Assembly: GCF_030269645.1 (NCBI RefSeq)
Contig: NZ_BSTR01000004.1
Location: 269,093 to 333,092 of the forward strand
Length of the DNA: 64,000 nucleotides
Source: Actinokineospora sp. NBRC 105648
Lineage (GTDB): Bacteria; Actinomycetota; Actinomycetes; Mycobacteriales; Pseudonocardiaceae
Direction of reading: 5' to 3'
Shown one piece after another: positions 1 to 9,030 of this stretch. The notes beneath the pieces are model-generated. The model ran no database searches and had not been told where the DNA came from. It worked only from the letters and a program-made list of their open reading frames with translations. A program made the translations under genes and the position numbers. Position 1 is the stretch's first letter. Each line of letters opens with the position of its first letter.

Positions 1-97
1 ACAGCGCGTCGCCAGGGCTTGGCGAGTCCCCGAGTCGTGGTGCACACTTCCCCATGCCGCATCGGGGGGTCGGCACTGGGGAGAGGTCACTGGGGTC

Positions 98-1618
98 ATG
101 CTCGTGTCGTTGCGCGCCGTCATCGCGGTGGCGATGTTGGTCGGGTTCTACCTGCTCGCGTTGGCGCTGGTGGGCGGCTTGGTCGCGCTTGAGGTGTGGG
201 CGCTGAGCGCATCGGTGCTGGCCGGCGTGAAGATCGGCCTGTTCGTGGTGCCCGCGATCTTCGCGGTGCTCGCCGCGCTGGTCACCGCCGAACGCCGGGT
301 CGACGAGGAACTCGCCGGGGTCGCGGTGACCCCCGAGCAGCAGCCGCGGCTGTGGGAGCTGGTGCACCGGCTGGCCGACGAGGTGGGCACCCGCGCGCCC
401 GACGAGATCCGGGTGATCGCGGCGGTGAACGCCGGTGTGTCCGAGTCGACCAGGTTGTTGGGGCTGCTGGTGTTGCGCCGCCGGATGTATATCGGCGCGC
501 CGCTGCTGATGTGCCTCACCGAGAAGCAGCTCGCCGCCGTCCTGGCGCACGAGCTGGGCCACTACGGCAACCGCGACACCCGGTTGGCGGGCGTGGTGGT
601 CACCGGCCGCGACGCGCTGGTCCGACTGGTCGACGGGATGAACCCGGAGCACCTGCTGCAGAAGTTGTTCGCCAAGCTGTTCTTGGTCTACACCAAGCTC
701 TACGTCCGGCTCTCCAGCGCGATCTGCCGCCGCCAGGAGTTCGCCGCCGACGCCGTATCGGCCCGGATCGCGGGCTCGTCGGCGACCGCGAGCGCCCTGC
801 GCGAGATGCGTGTCATCTCGGTCGCGTGGCAGCTGTTCGTCGACCGGCACTTGACTGTCGCCTGGTCAGCGGGCTACCTGCCGAAGACCATGTTCGACGG
901 GTTCGCCCTGCTGCGCGCCGCTCCCGAACTGCACCCGGTGCTAGAGGACATCCGCCAAGAGGATGCCGATGAGGACCGTGGTCCCTACGACTCGCACCCG
1001 CCGACCGCGGCCCGGATCGCGGCCATCGAGGCGCTCGACGCGCAGCCGGCCCGGGAGTGGGACGACCGGCCCGCGGTCGAGCTGGTGGACAACCCGGTGC
1101 CGCTCATGGACCGGTCGCTGATGCTGACCCTGGTAGCAGACGCCGAACGCAAGAAACGCGTCGACTGGGTCACCCTCGGCCACATCGGCGTGCGCCACCA
1201 GATCTTCCTCGACACCAAGCGCTTGCTGAACGCGGCGGCGAACGTGCTCGACCGCGATCCGAGCCTGGGCGCCGTCCTCGACGCGCTCGACGCCGACCGG
1301 CTCGCCGACCTGGCCCCGAACGACCGCAAACCAGGCGACCCGGTCGCAGGTGCCCGCGCCCGCCGGGAGCTGGCACGGGAGATCGTCAGCCAGGAGCTGA
1401 CCAGGTTGGTATTGCTGGCTTTCGTCGACGCGCGCCACGCACGTTGGCACCTCGACTGGCGCGGCCAGGCCCACCTCGACGCGAGCGGGTTCGACCTGAC
1501 CGAGGTCCCCGACCTGGTCGAGGCCGCCGTCGCCGAGCGACCAGACACCACCGGTCTGCGGGAGCTGCTGGCTGGCGCGGGCATCGCGGCGGACTTCCGC
1601 CCGGCCAGGCAGTCCTAA
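98..1618 (+). CDS. M48-family membrane zinc metalloprotease
   Basis: Predicted membrane-anchored peptidase of the M48 (HtpX/Ste24-like) family, which cleaves membrane or membrane-proximal proteins. Hydrophobic segments lie at about residues 5-35 and 45-62. The zinc motif HELGH is at residues 151-155, and the likely third ligand is Glu214 in RRQEFAADAV. The last ~230 residues are helical and I do not recognise them. The ATG has GGGAGAGG about 11 nt upstream. At 506 aa it is longer than HtpX (~290 aa) because of the C-terminal extension. It lies 12 bp before the next gene, so the two are probably co-transcribed. Family call firm; substrate unknown. Confidence 0.85.
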   Translation: MLVSLRAVIAVAMLVGFYLLALALVGGLVALEVWALSASVLAGVKIGLFVVPAIFAVLAALVTAERRVDEELAGVAVTPEQQPRLWELVHRLADEVGTRAPDEIRVIAAVNAGVSESTRLLGLLVLRRRMYIGAPLLMCLTEKQLAAVLAHELGHYGNRDTRLAGVVVTGRDALVRLVDGMNPEHLLQKLFAKLFLVYTKLYVRLSSAICRRQEFAADAVSARIAGSSATASALREMRVISVAWQLFVDRHLTVAWSAGYLPKTMFDGFALLRAAPELHPVLEDIRQEDADEDRGPYDSHPPTAARIAAIEALDAQPAREWDDRPAVELVDNPVPLMDRSLMLTLVADAERKKRVDWVTLGHIGVRHQIFLDTKRLLNAAANVLDRDPSLGAVLDALDADRLADLAPNDRKPGDPVAGARARRELAREIVSQELTRLVLLAFVDARHARWHLDWRGQAHLDASGFDLTEVPDLVEAAVAERPDTTGLRELLAGAGIAADFRPARQS

Positions 1619-1630
1619 CTGGAGGGTTAA

Positions 1631-2692
1631 ATGCTTTCTTTTCTCAATCCCAAGAACCTGGTAATCCTGCGCAGGGTGCGACAAGAGGCACGCAGGCTCG
1701 GCGTCGCGCCTGCCGCGTTGCCGTCGGATGTGGTGGCCGCGCTGATGCTGCCCCAGCTCGACATGGCCAAGTGGGGACTGGTGCCCAACAGCGAGGTCAG
1801 CGCCGAGCGGTACGTCGACCCGTCGCTCCAGGTTGTCGTCACCGCGGCCCGCGAGGGCAACTGGGAGCCTGCAGCCGGACGCCTCGAGGAGACCTGGGGT
1901 GACTGGGAAGCAAGGGTTCTGGTCGTGCGTGCGCTTGCCGAGGTAGCGGTGCAGGACGACACGTGGCTGCGCGCGTGGCAGGCGGCCCGGCCGGACGACC
2001 CGGGGCACGCGGTGGTGCAGGCCCAAACGCTGGTGATCGTCGCCTGGCAAGTTCGCGGAGCCCAGCGCGCGGTGAACACGACTGGTGAACAGTTCGCGGG
2101 CTTCCACCGGGTCTTGGTCGAAGCCCGGTCGGCGGCGCTCACGGCGGCGGCCGAAGCGCCAGAAGATCCGACACCGTGGTCCATCCACGTCAACCTGGCT
2201 CGCGGATTGTCCTACCACCACGAGGATTTCGCGGCGGTGTGGGACCAGCTCATCGCCCGCGACCCACTGCACCACGTCGGCCACCTGCACGCTCTGCAGT
2301 ACTGGTGCGCGAAGTGGGCGGGCTCGCACGACCTGATGACCGACTTCGCCACCCGCGTCGCAGCCACGTCACCCCGGCTGGCAGTGCTGCCGTTGATCGC
2401 AGCTTTCGAACACGACGACGAACTGTGGAGCAGCCCATCCGTGCTCACCGCGCTCGACGTGGTGCAGGCGCGGCTGGCGAGCGAGGACAGCAACACCATC
2501 CTGACCCGCAACGAACGCGGCTGGGTCATCCACACCCTGTTGCCCAACAAGCGTTTCGACGAGGCGGTTGTCCAGTTCCGCGCGCTGGGACCACATGCCG
2601 ATGGCGAACCCTGGTCCATGCACGAGAAGCCGCGCCTGTGGTTCCTCAAGTCCAGAGTGGACGCTTGCAAGGGCGCCCGTCAGCGGGTGTAG
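1631..2692 (+). CDS. Conserved hypothetical protein, helical, TPR-like
   Basis: A 353-residue soluble protein with no signal peptide or membrane segment. It is built from amphipathic helices rich in Ala, Leu and Trp, and the central part (about residues 175-270, with LARGLSYHHEDFAAVWDQL) has the look of degenerate TPR-like helix pairs. I do not recognise a named domain. The ATG follows GGAGGG by 4 nt, a strong ribosome site. It lies 12 bp after the M48 protease gene and probably shares its transcript, so it may act with that protease. Its 3' end overlaps the convergent DUF3883 gene by 13 bp. Confidence 0.7.
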   Translation: MLSFLNPKNLVILRRVRQEARRLGVAPAALPSDVVAALMLPQLDMAKWGLVPNSEVSAERYVDPSLQVVVTAAREGNWEPAAGRLEETWGDWEARVLVVRALAEVAVQDDTWLRAWQAARPDDPGHAVVQAQTLVIVAWQVRGAQRAVNTTGEQFAGFHRVLVEARSAALTAAAEAPEDPTPWSIHVNLARGLSYHHEDFAAVWDQLIARDPLHHVGHLHALQYWCAKWAGSHDLMTDFATRVAATSPRLAVLPLIAAFEHDDELWSSPSVLTALDVVQARLASEDSNTILTRNERGWVIHTLLPNKRFDEAVVQFRALGPHADGEPWSMHEKPRLWFLKSRVDACKGARQRV

Positions 2693-3174
2693 CGGTAGGA
2701 GATCGGCTCCAGCGCCGTTTCTGCCACCAGCCACGGGTGCGTCACCTCCAGCACCCCACCGGACGCCCGCGGTGGGCTCGCCGCGTGGTCGAGGTGGATC
2801 CGGCTGACCACGACCAACATGGTGTGCGGGTGCTCGGACCGGTTGAGGTCGACCTCGTTCTTGGTCAGGATCACCTGCTCGCCTGCCGAGGTGGTGCCCT
2901 TGACCTCGACGAACAAGCGCTCACCGGTCCGCCGCGCGTCGAGGTCGTAGGACTCGGTGGCGCCGACGTCGCGGATCGTGAAGCCCTGCCTGATCAAGTG
3001 GTCCGACGCCACCCGCACGGCGTGCGACTCGATGGCGGTGCGCTCGGCTTGGCTCAGCCGAGTCCGCTGGCCCGCCCGCCGCCGCCCCGCCAACGCGGGA
3101 GGTGCCCAAACGACGCGAGCCGCGCAGGTCTTGCCTATCCGATGGGTGGTGCCCTGCATCAGCGTCAGGAACAC
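2680..3174 (-). CDS. DUF3883 (NOV C-terminal-like) protein, probably 5'-truncated
   Basis: The protein carries a DUF3883-type domain, a fold related to restriction-endonuclease-like nucleases. Visible motifs are VGATESYDLDARR, then LFVEVKGTT and VILTKNEVDL, matching the D-ExK pattern of that fold. The only available start is a GTG at 3174. Reading on upstream in the same frame, the next seven codons (FDAHYEA) still look like family sequence and then hit a TAA at 3196-3198. The gene may therefore be the 3' remnant of a longer one. DUF3883 domains often occur in restriction or defence proteins; here there is no partner gene. Domain call good; whether it is functional is uncertain. Confidence 0.6.
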   Translation of the reverse strand: MFLTLMQGTTHRIGKTCAARVVWAPPALAGRRRAGQRTRLSQAERTAIESHAVRVASDHLIRQGFTIRDVGATESYDLDARRTGERLFVEVKGTTSAGEQVILTKNEVDLNRSEHPHTMLVVVSRIHLDHAASPPRASGGVLEVTHPWLVAETALEPISYRYTR

Positions 3175-3369
3175 CGCTTCGTAGTGCGCGTCGAATTAGG
3201 TACACGTCGTTCAGCTAGCGGGTGGCGACCAGCTTGCCAAATGCACTCTGGCCAGGGGATCTCGCGCGTTGCGCTTCCAGGACCGCGCGCAGGGCCTCGT
3301 GCACCACGGGGTGATCATCACAGGTCCGGCGCACCCGTGGGCGCCCGGAGGCGCCCATCGGGGCGGTCG

Positions 3370-3699
3370 CTACTGGCCTTCGGTGCCGGAGTTCCAGTGG
3401 TTCGTCTGCGGCTCGTTCTCCTGCGCCGGTTCACCACTTTCGGTGAGCAGGGTGTGCAGGTCGCTGCTCAGCCTGCCCAGGCGGAGGCCCGCCGTGTCGT
3501 CCGGCTGGTCCTGGGCGGCGTAGAGGTCGGCGCAGTCCTCGAAGGTGGTGAGGGCCTTGTCCGGGTCGGTGTGGTCGATGGCGACCTGGAGTGCGGTCAG
3601 TGAGAGGGAAAGGGTGACGTCGTCGTACTTGTTCTCCTTGGACTTCTGCAGCACCTGGTCCAAGGCCACCTGGAATCTCGCGATCCGCTCGTCGGGCAC
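3370..3699 (-). CDS. Small helical hypothetical protein
   Basis: A 109-residue acidic, almost wholly helical protein with no membrane segment or recognised domain. I chose the GTG at 3699 because GGAGG stands 7 nt upstream; the frame stays open further upstream but the composition there changes to basic and non-coding-like. The C-terminal 25 residues are polar (GEPAQENEPQTNHW) and probably disordered. It is a single gene between the DUF3883 fragment and the divergent S1 protease. I cannot assign a function. Confidence 0.5.
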   Translation of the reverse strand: MPDERIARFQVALDQVLQKSKENKYDDVTLSLSLTALQVAIDHTDPDKALTTFEDCADLYAAQDQPDDTAGLRLGRLSSDLHTLLTESGEPAQENEPQTNHWNSGTEGQ

Positions 3700-3874
3700 C
3701 GCGCACCTCCGCTTTCCTCGTCGCTTCTTCGAATCCGGGAGGCCGATGCTATGGCCGGTGGCGCGGCAGGCACGCGCTTTGCCCTTGAAGTGACGTGGAA
3801 CTGTCGTGTCCCCGGTGGCCGCCTGCGCGGTGCTGATCACGTGCCGCGGAGGTGTTCAATGTCGGGTTCGCCGT

Positions 3875-3912
3875 CTGTGAAAAGCGGCTTCACAGTTGCT
3901 CTTGTCTGTGAA
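3875..3912. promoter_or_regulatory. CTGTGAA palindrome plus third half-site
   Basis: A perfect 7-bp inverted repeat, CTGTGAA (3875-3881) and TTCACAG (3889-3895), separated by 7 nt, followed by another direct CTGTGAA at 3906-3912. It sits about 145 bp upstream of the secreted protease start and beyond the 5' end of the small minus-strand gene. It looks like an operator for a dimeric regulator (CRP- or GntR-sized half-sites). No protein can be assigned. Confidence 0.35.
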
Positions 3913-4056
3913 CGGGGACAGGTAGGAGAGTGATTTCCCAGCGGTCGGGTGTCCCCCTCGGCCGCCCGGGGATTGGCGTACTGGTAATGCGCGGATAGGG
4001 CAGTTCGCGCATTCCTCCCCTGCGTGCGCCGACCCCGGTCGAGAAAGGCATGGTTT

Positions 4057-5262
4057 ATGTCAACCAACCTCAGGAAGAGCCTCATCGCGGGCGCTGTCGC
4101 CTGTGCGGTCGTCCCGGCCGCACTCGTGGTCGGCGGGTCCTCGGCCACCGCGGCGCAGCCCAAGTACCAGCCGGAGATGGTGTCGGTGCTGGCGCAGACG
4201 CTGGGTGTGGACGAGAAGGCGGCCGTGGCGCGGCTGGACCGGGAGTCCGACCAGCAGCAGAAGCTCACCGAGCTGACCCGCGCCGGTCTGCGCACCGACG
4301 GGTCCTTCGTCGACGCGAGCGGCACCCTCACCGTCAACACGACCGACGCGGGGTCCGCCGCCAAGGCGCGCTCGGCTGGTCTCGCGGTGCGCACCCCCGC
4401 CCGCGGCGAGGCCGCGCTCAACCGCGTCCAGGCGGAGCTCGACCAGGCCGCCACCCGGCAGGTCCCCGCGGGCATCGCGGCCTGGAGCGTCGACGTGGCC
4501 GCCGACGTGGTCAAGGTCGAGGTCGCCGACGAGTCCCGGCCGCAGGCCAAGGCGTTCCTCGCCGACGCCGCCCGGTACGGGTCCGCGGTCCAGGTCGTGC
4601 GCACCGGCCAGCGCCTGCAGGCCCAGGCCACGGTGTACCCGGGCAGCAAGATGACCATCAACGGCGGTAGCGGCTACTGCTCGGTCGGCTTCGGTGCCCG
4701 CAACTCCTCCGGCGCGCAGTACCTGGTCAGCGCCGGTCACTGCATCGCGGGCCTGCCGACCCTCTACTACAACAACTCGCCGTTCGCCAAGGGCACCAGC
4801 ACCCGCTACAAGCTGGGCACCCAGAGCGTGGACATGGGCGTGGCCCAGGTGACCTCGGGCAACTCGATCGCGGGCCAGGTCGGCACCTGGGGCGCGCAGG
4901 GCAACATCGCGGTGCGCGGCGGGACGCGCGCGGCCGTCGGCTCGTCGATCTGCAAGTCCGGCGCCACGACCGGCTGGACCTGCGGCACCATCAAGGCCTA
5001 CAACGTCACGGTCACCTACGTCGACCGCAACGGCGGCCCGGACACCGTGGTCCGCGGGCTGGGCAGCTCCACCGTCTGCACCATGGGCGGCGACAGCGGC
5101 GGCGCCTACATCTCCGGCAACCAGGCCCAGGGCATGACCTCGGGCGGCCCGACCAACCAGCAGTGCACCTTCAACGGCGGCAACCAGAGTGGGAAGTCCT
5201 CCTACTTCCAGCCGCTGAGCGACGCGCTCTCGTACTACGGCCTCACCCTGATCACGGGCTGA
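4057..5262 (+). CDS. Secreted S1-family serine protease (streptogrisin/alpha-lytic type)
   Basis: Extracellular chymotrypsin-fold protease made as a pre-pro-enzyme of 401 residues. A Sec signal peptide covers about residues 1-33 (hydrophobic core, then SATAAQ). An alpha-lytic-type prodomain runs to about residue 190, followed by the mature domain. The triad is visible: His228 in SAGHCI, Asp259 in SVDMGVAQ, and Ser347 in GGDSGGA. Cys pairs around 208/229, 299/309 and 341/370 fit the disulfides of this family. The ATG at 4057 follows GAGAAAGG; an ATG 33 bp upstream is in frame but would spoil the signal peptide. A strong terminator follows, so it is probably monocistronic. Confidence 0.92.
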   Translation: MSTNLRKSLIAGAVACAVVPAALVVGGSSATAAQPKYQPEMVSVLAQTLGVDEKAAVARLDRESDQQQKLTELTRAGLRTDGSFVDASGTLTVNTTDAGSAAKARSAGLAVRTPARGEAALNRVQAELDQAATRQVPAGIAAWSVDVAADVVKVEVADESRPQAKAFLADAARYGSAVQVVRTGQRLQAQATVYPGSKMTINGGSGYCSVGFGARNSSGAQYLVSAGHCIAGLPTLYYNNSPFAKGTSTRYKLGTQSVDMGVAQVTSGNSIAGQVGTWGAQGNIAVRGGTRAAVGSSICKSGATTGWTCGTIKAYNVTVTYVDRNGGPDTVVRGLGSSTVCTMGGDSGGAYISGNQAQGMTSGGPTNQQCTFNGGNQSGKSSYFQPLSDALSYYGLTLITG

Positions 5263-5279
5263 TTCCGATCACGCACCGT

Positions 5280-5307
5280 CGCCGCCACCCCCACAGGGGT
5301 GGCGGCG
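5280..5307 (+). terminator. Hairpin terminator after the S1 protease
   Basis: Perfect 12-bp stem (5280-5291 with 5296-5307) and a CACA loop, 17 bp after the protease stop codon. There is no clear T-run, as is usual in actinobacteria. Confidence 0.7.
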
Positions 5308-5360
5308 ATGAGTGTTATCGGGTGATACTTCGTCCTCGCTGTACCGAGAACCGCGACGAA

Positions 5361-6317
5361 GTGAGAGCCGTGACCGCTATCCCGCAGCGGTCGGGCCGGA
5401 CCGCCGATTCCGGTCCCGACGAGGTGCTGCGCAAAGAGACCTTCGGCGACGCGCTGCGCACCGCGATCCACCGGCGCGACCTCACGCTGGACCGCATCCG
5501 CAGCAGGCTGTCCGCCCGCGGCGTGGACATCAGCCTGGCCACGCTGAGCTACTGGCAGCAGGGCCGCAGCAGACCGGAGCGGGCGAAGTCGCTGCGCGCC
5601 CTGCGCGAGCTGGAGTCCATCCTGGACCTGCCGTCGAACACCCTGTTCGACCTGCTGGACCCGCCGAAACCGCGGGGCAGGCTGTCCGACGCCGCCAGTG
5701 AGGCCACGGGCCGTCGCCTCTACGGCGACGACTCACCCATCCGGGGGATATTGGGTGGCACCTTCGAGAACTTCAACGACGGCATCCTGCCGATGACCCT
5801 TACCCAGTCCTGCACCGTCGACGCGGGCCGCTCGCTGCGGCTGATCACCACGACCCAGGTGCTGCGCGCGGTGCGCGACGACCAAGACCGCTTCCTGGTC
5901 GTGCACGGCGTGGACGAGGGCGATGTGATGCCCACGGACATCCGCGTGCGCGCGGGGCGGCTGGGCGATGTCCGGGTCGACACGACCAACGGGTTCCTCG
6001 CGGCGGAGATCCGCTTCGGCCGGACCCTTGCCAAGAACGAGACGGTGCTGGTCGACTACGACACCGTCCTCGGCGAGAGCCCGGTCCCGTCCCGGCTGCA
6101 CGAGCACCGGTTCCGGACCCCCGTGCACGGCATGCTCCTGCGCGTGCGATTCGCCGCCGAGGCGCTGCCGATCCGTTGTTACGGCTATTACCGCGACAGA
6201 GTCCCCGCTGCGCAGAAACAACGGCGCCGACTCATCGTGGACGCCTCCCAAACCGTCCACACCTTTGTCCCGAAAAGCCTCGTCGGCGTTTACGGGATCT
6301 CCTGGCAGTGGAAGTAG
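5361..6317 (+). CDS. XRE-like helix-turn-helix protein with C-terminal sensor-like domain
   Basis: About 318 residues. An N-terminal HTH-like region (about residues 30-90, with FGDALRTAIHRRDLTLDRI and ATLSYWQQGRSRPER) is followed by a ~200-residue beta-rich domain without recognised homology (for example IRFGRTLAKNETVLVDYD). It is probably a transcriptional regulator whose C-terminal part senses a ligand or partner. Two GTG starts are possible: 5361, and 5370 with GTGAGAG just upstream. The upstream part of the open frame overlaps the protease and its terminator, so it is not coding. The gene stands alone. HTH confidence moderate; target unknown. Confidence 0.6.
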   Translation: MRAVTAIPQRSGRTADSGPDEVLRKETFGDALRTAIHRRDLTLDRIRSRLSARGVDISLATLSYWQQGRSRPERAKSLRALRELESILDLPSNTLFDLLDPPKPRGRLSDAASEATGRRLYGDDSPIRGILGGTFENFNDGILPMTLTQSCTVDAGRSLRLITTTQVLRAVRDDQDRFLVVHGVDEGDVMPTDIRVRAGRLGDVRVDTTNGFLAAEIRFGRTLAKNETVLVDYDTVLGESPVPSRLHEHRFRTPVHGMLLRVRFAAEALPIRCYGYYRDRVPAAQKQRRRLIVDASQTVHTFVPKSLVGVYGISWQWK

Positions 6318-6327
6318 CCGGTGTTCC

Positions 6328-7023
6328 TCAGCCGACGGGAACCGCTATTGCGGCGGCGCGATAGGTCAGCGCGGTGGCGTCGTTCTGCAGGGCGACGTCG
6401 ACCGCGTCCAGGAACGCCGTGCGGTAGCCGGGGCGGATGAGGTCGGTGGCATCGATGGCCAGCCGCAGGCACCCGCCGCGGCGGGTGGTGCGGGCGGCGG
6501 CCAGGACCAGGGCGAAGCACCGCCACGTCTCGGCGCGTTCGTGGCTGCGCAGCGACTGCACGCGCGCCCGCAGGTGGGTGCCCGAACTGAGGTCGCGGAT
6601 GGACATCAGGTCCGCGCACAGGCGGAAACCCTTGCGCTCCAACGCGATCACCGTGCCGCGCGAGGCCATCCAACGCGGTGGCGCGAAGCCGTCGATGGGC
6701 AGGCCCTCGCGTTCCATCGCGGCCATCGCCGCGGTCAGCCGCAGCCCGGCCTCGTGCGCGGGCAGCGTGGAGAACTCCGCCCGGCGCGCCAGCGACACCG
6801 TCCGGGCGCGTGGGACGAGGGTGTGGTCGAAGCCGTGCATCAGGACGTCGTCGCCGGCGGCGTGCCGGGTGCGCACCCATTCGGTCGCCGCACCCGCGAG
6901 CCGCGGGGCGACCAGAAGCGACATCGGCACCGCGCGCCTGCCCAGTTCCTCGGCGAGATCGGCGCAGCGGTGCAGGGTCCGGGAGTCGATCCCGGACAGC
7001 GAGACCACCAGTCGTGCCGTCAC
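6328..7023 (-). CDS. Polysaccharide-deacetylase-like (DUF2334-type) protein
   Basis: A 231-residue cytosolic protein resembling the NodB/DUF2334 deacetylase fold. It begins TARLVVSLSGIDSRTL, has DDVLMHGFDHTL with the His-x-x-x-His-like zinc region (about residue 72), and FAPPRWMASRGT (about residue 125), which matches the F-R/P-P-x-W loop of deacetylases. It has no signal peptide. The GTG at 7023 is preceded by GGTGGG. It lies 50 bp downstream of purC on the same strand and may be transcribed with it. Substrate unknown; fold call moderate. Confidence 0.6.
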   Translation of the reverse strand: MTARLVVSLSGIDSRTLHRCADLAEELGRRAVPMSLLVAPRLAGAATEWVRTRHAAGDDVLMHGFDHTLVPRARTVSLARRAEFSTLPAHEAGLRLTAAMAAMEREGLPIDGFAPPRWMASRGTVIALERKGFRLCADLMSIRDLSSGTHLRARVQSLRSHERAETWRCFALVLAAARTTRRGGCLRLAIDATDLIRPGYRTAFLDAVDVALQNDATALTYRAAAIAVPVG

Positions 7024-7073
7024 CCCACCAGCACAACCGGCACGGATGACTACCAGGTGTCGCGGGCGGTTAC

Positions 7074-7955
<882 letters not shown>

Positions 7956-7993
7956 GTTTGTGCACCCTACGGCCAGTCCTGGACACTGGCGCC

Positions 7994-8785
7994 GTGGGGT
8001 ACGACTGGATCTCCTTCACCACCGACTACGGCCTCGCCGACGGCTTCCCGGCCGCCTGCGAAGGCGTGATCGCGCGCACCGCCCCGACTGTGCGGGTGCT
8101 GCACGTGACGCACGACGTACCGCGGCAGGACGTCCGGCGGGGCGCGGCGATCCTGGCGCAGACCGTGCCGTACCTGCCCGTGGCCGTCCACCTGGCGGTC
8201 GTCGATCCCGGGGTGGGCACGAGCCGTCGCCCGATCGCGCTGGTGACGTCGAGCGGGGTGCTGGTCGGGCCGGACAACGGGTTGCTGATCCCGGCGGCCG
8301 CCGCGCTGGGCGGGATCGTCGAGGCGCGCGAGCTGACGGTGTTCCATTTGGACCCGGTGTCGGCGACGTTCCACGGGCGCGACATCTTCGCGCCCACAGC
8401 GGCGCGGATCGCCCTCGGTGCTGATCTTGCTTCGGTTGGGCCGCTGGTCGATCCCTCGTCCCTGGTCCGGTTACCGGAGCCGGTGACGGTGTTCGAGCCT
8501 GGGCGGGTCACCACTGAGGCCGTCGGGATCGATACGTTCGGGAACATCCAACTGGCTGTGCGTGATCTCGGGGTGGAGGTGGGAACCCGGGTGCACGCGC
8601 AGGTCGGGGACCGGTCGTTGTTGGCGGTGGTGGGGCGGACGTTCGGGGACGCGCCTGCGGGTGCGGCTGTGGTGCTGGTGGATTCGGCGGGGCAGGTGGC
8701 GATCGCGGTGAACGGGGGGTCGGCTGCTCGGCTGTTGAAGGCTGAGCCTGGGGTGCGGGCTGTGCTGCTCTTGGCTCGTCGCTGA
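7994..8785 (+). CDS. SAM hydrolase (DUF62, S-adenosyl-L-methionine hydroxide adenosyltransferase)
   Basis: A 263-residue member of the DUF62 family, which hydrolyses SAM to adenosine and methionine and is related to fluorinase/chlorinase. Motifs are [10 protein letters not shown] (N-terminal catalytic Asp), [34 protein letters not shown] and the C-terminal [10 protein letters not shown] see no fluorinase-specific 21-residue loop, so hydrolase activity is more likely than halogenation. The GTG at 7994 gives the family's usual start shortly before the first strand. It is divergent from purC. The link to purine metabolism through adenosine release is my inference. Confidence 0.88.
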   Translation: MGYDWISFTTDYGLADGFPAACEGVIARTAPTVRVLHVTHDVPRQDVRRGAAILAQTVPYLPVAVHLAVVDPGVGTSRRPIALVTSSGVLVGPDNGLLIPAAAALGGIVEARELTVFHLDPVSATFHGRDIFAPTAARIALGADLASVGPLVDPSSLVRLPEPVTVFEPGRVTTEAVGIDTFGNIQLAVRDLGVEVGTRVHAQVGDRSLLAVVGRTFGDAPAGAAVVLVDSAGQVAIAVNGGSAARLLKAEPGVRAVLLLARR

Positions 8786-8819
8786 TCTTTGTTTTTCTGG
8801 GTTCTCCTGCCCTGGGGCT

Positions 8820-8867
8820 CCTGCATCCCATACGCAGCCCGTGTTTTGGCTGCGTATGGGATGCAGG
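8820..8867. terminator. Perfect 20-bp inverted repeat with 8-nt loop
   Basis: The arm CCTGCATCCCATACGCAGCC (8820-8839) and its exact complement (8848-8867) surround CGTGTTTT. It lies 34 bp after the SAM hydrolase stop and points toward the convergent protease gene, so termination is the simplest role. It has no T-tract after the stem, and its arms are unusually long. Confidence 0.55.
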
Positions 8868-8965
8868 GGCGGGTGTGGTCGGCAGGGGGTGTTGTGGGCT
8901 GCCGGGTGCGGTTGGTGTGGGTGGTGGTGGGTACTGGGCAAAGTGGACTGGAGGGCGGAAAGCGT

Positions 8966-8993
8966 CAGGCGCCCGGCTGGGGCCGGGCGCCTG
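8966..8993 (-). terminator. Hairpin terminator after the first S8 protease
   Basis: Perfect 12-bp GC-rich stem (8966-8977 with 8982-8993) and a 4-nt loop, 37 bp beyond the stop of the minus-strand protease gene. Together with the 8820-8867 palindrome it separates two convergent transcripts. Confidence 0.7.
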
Positions 8994-9030
8994 AACTGTG
9001 TTGCTGTGACCGCGGGGTGTCGTGGTGCTC

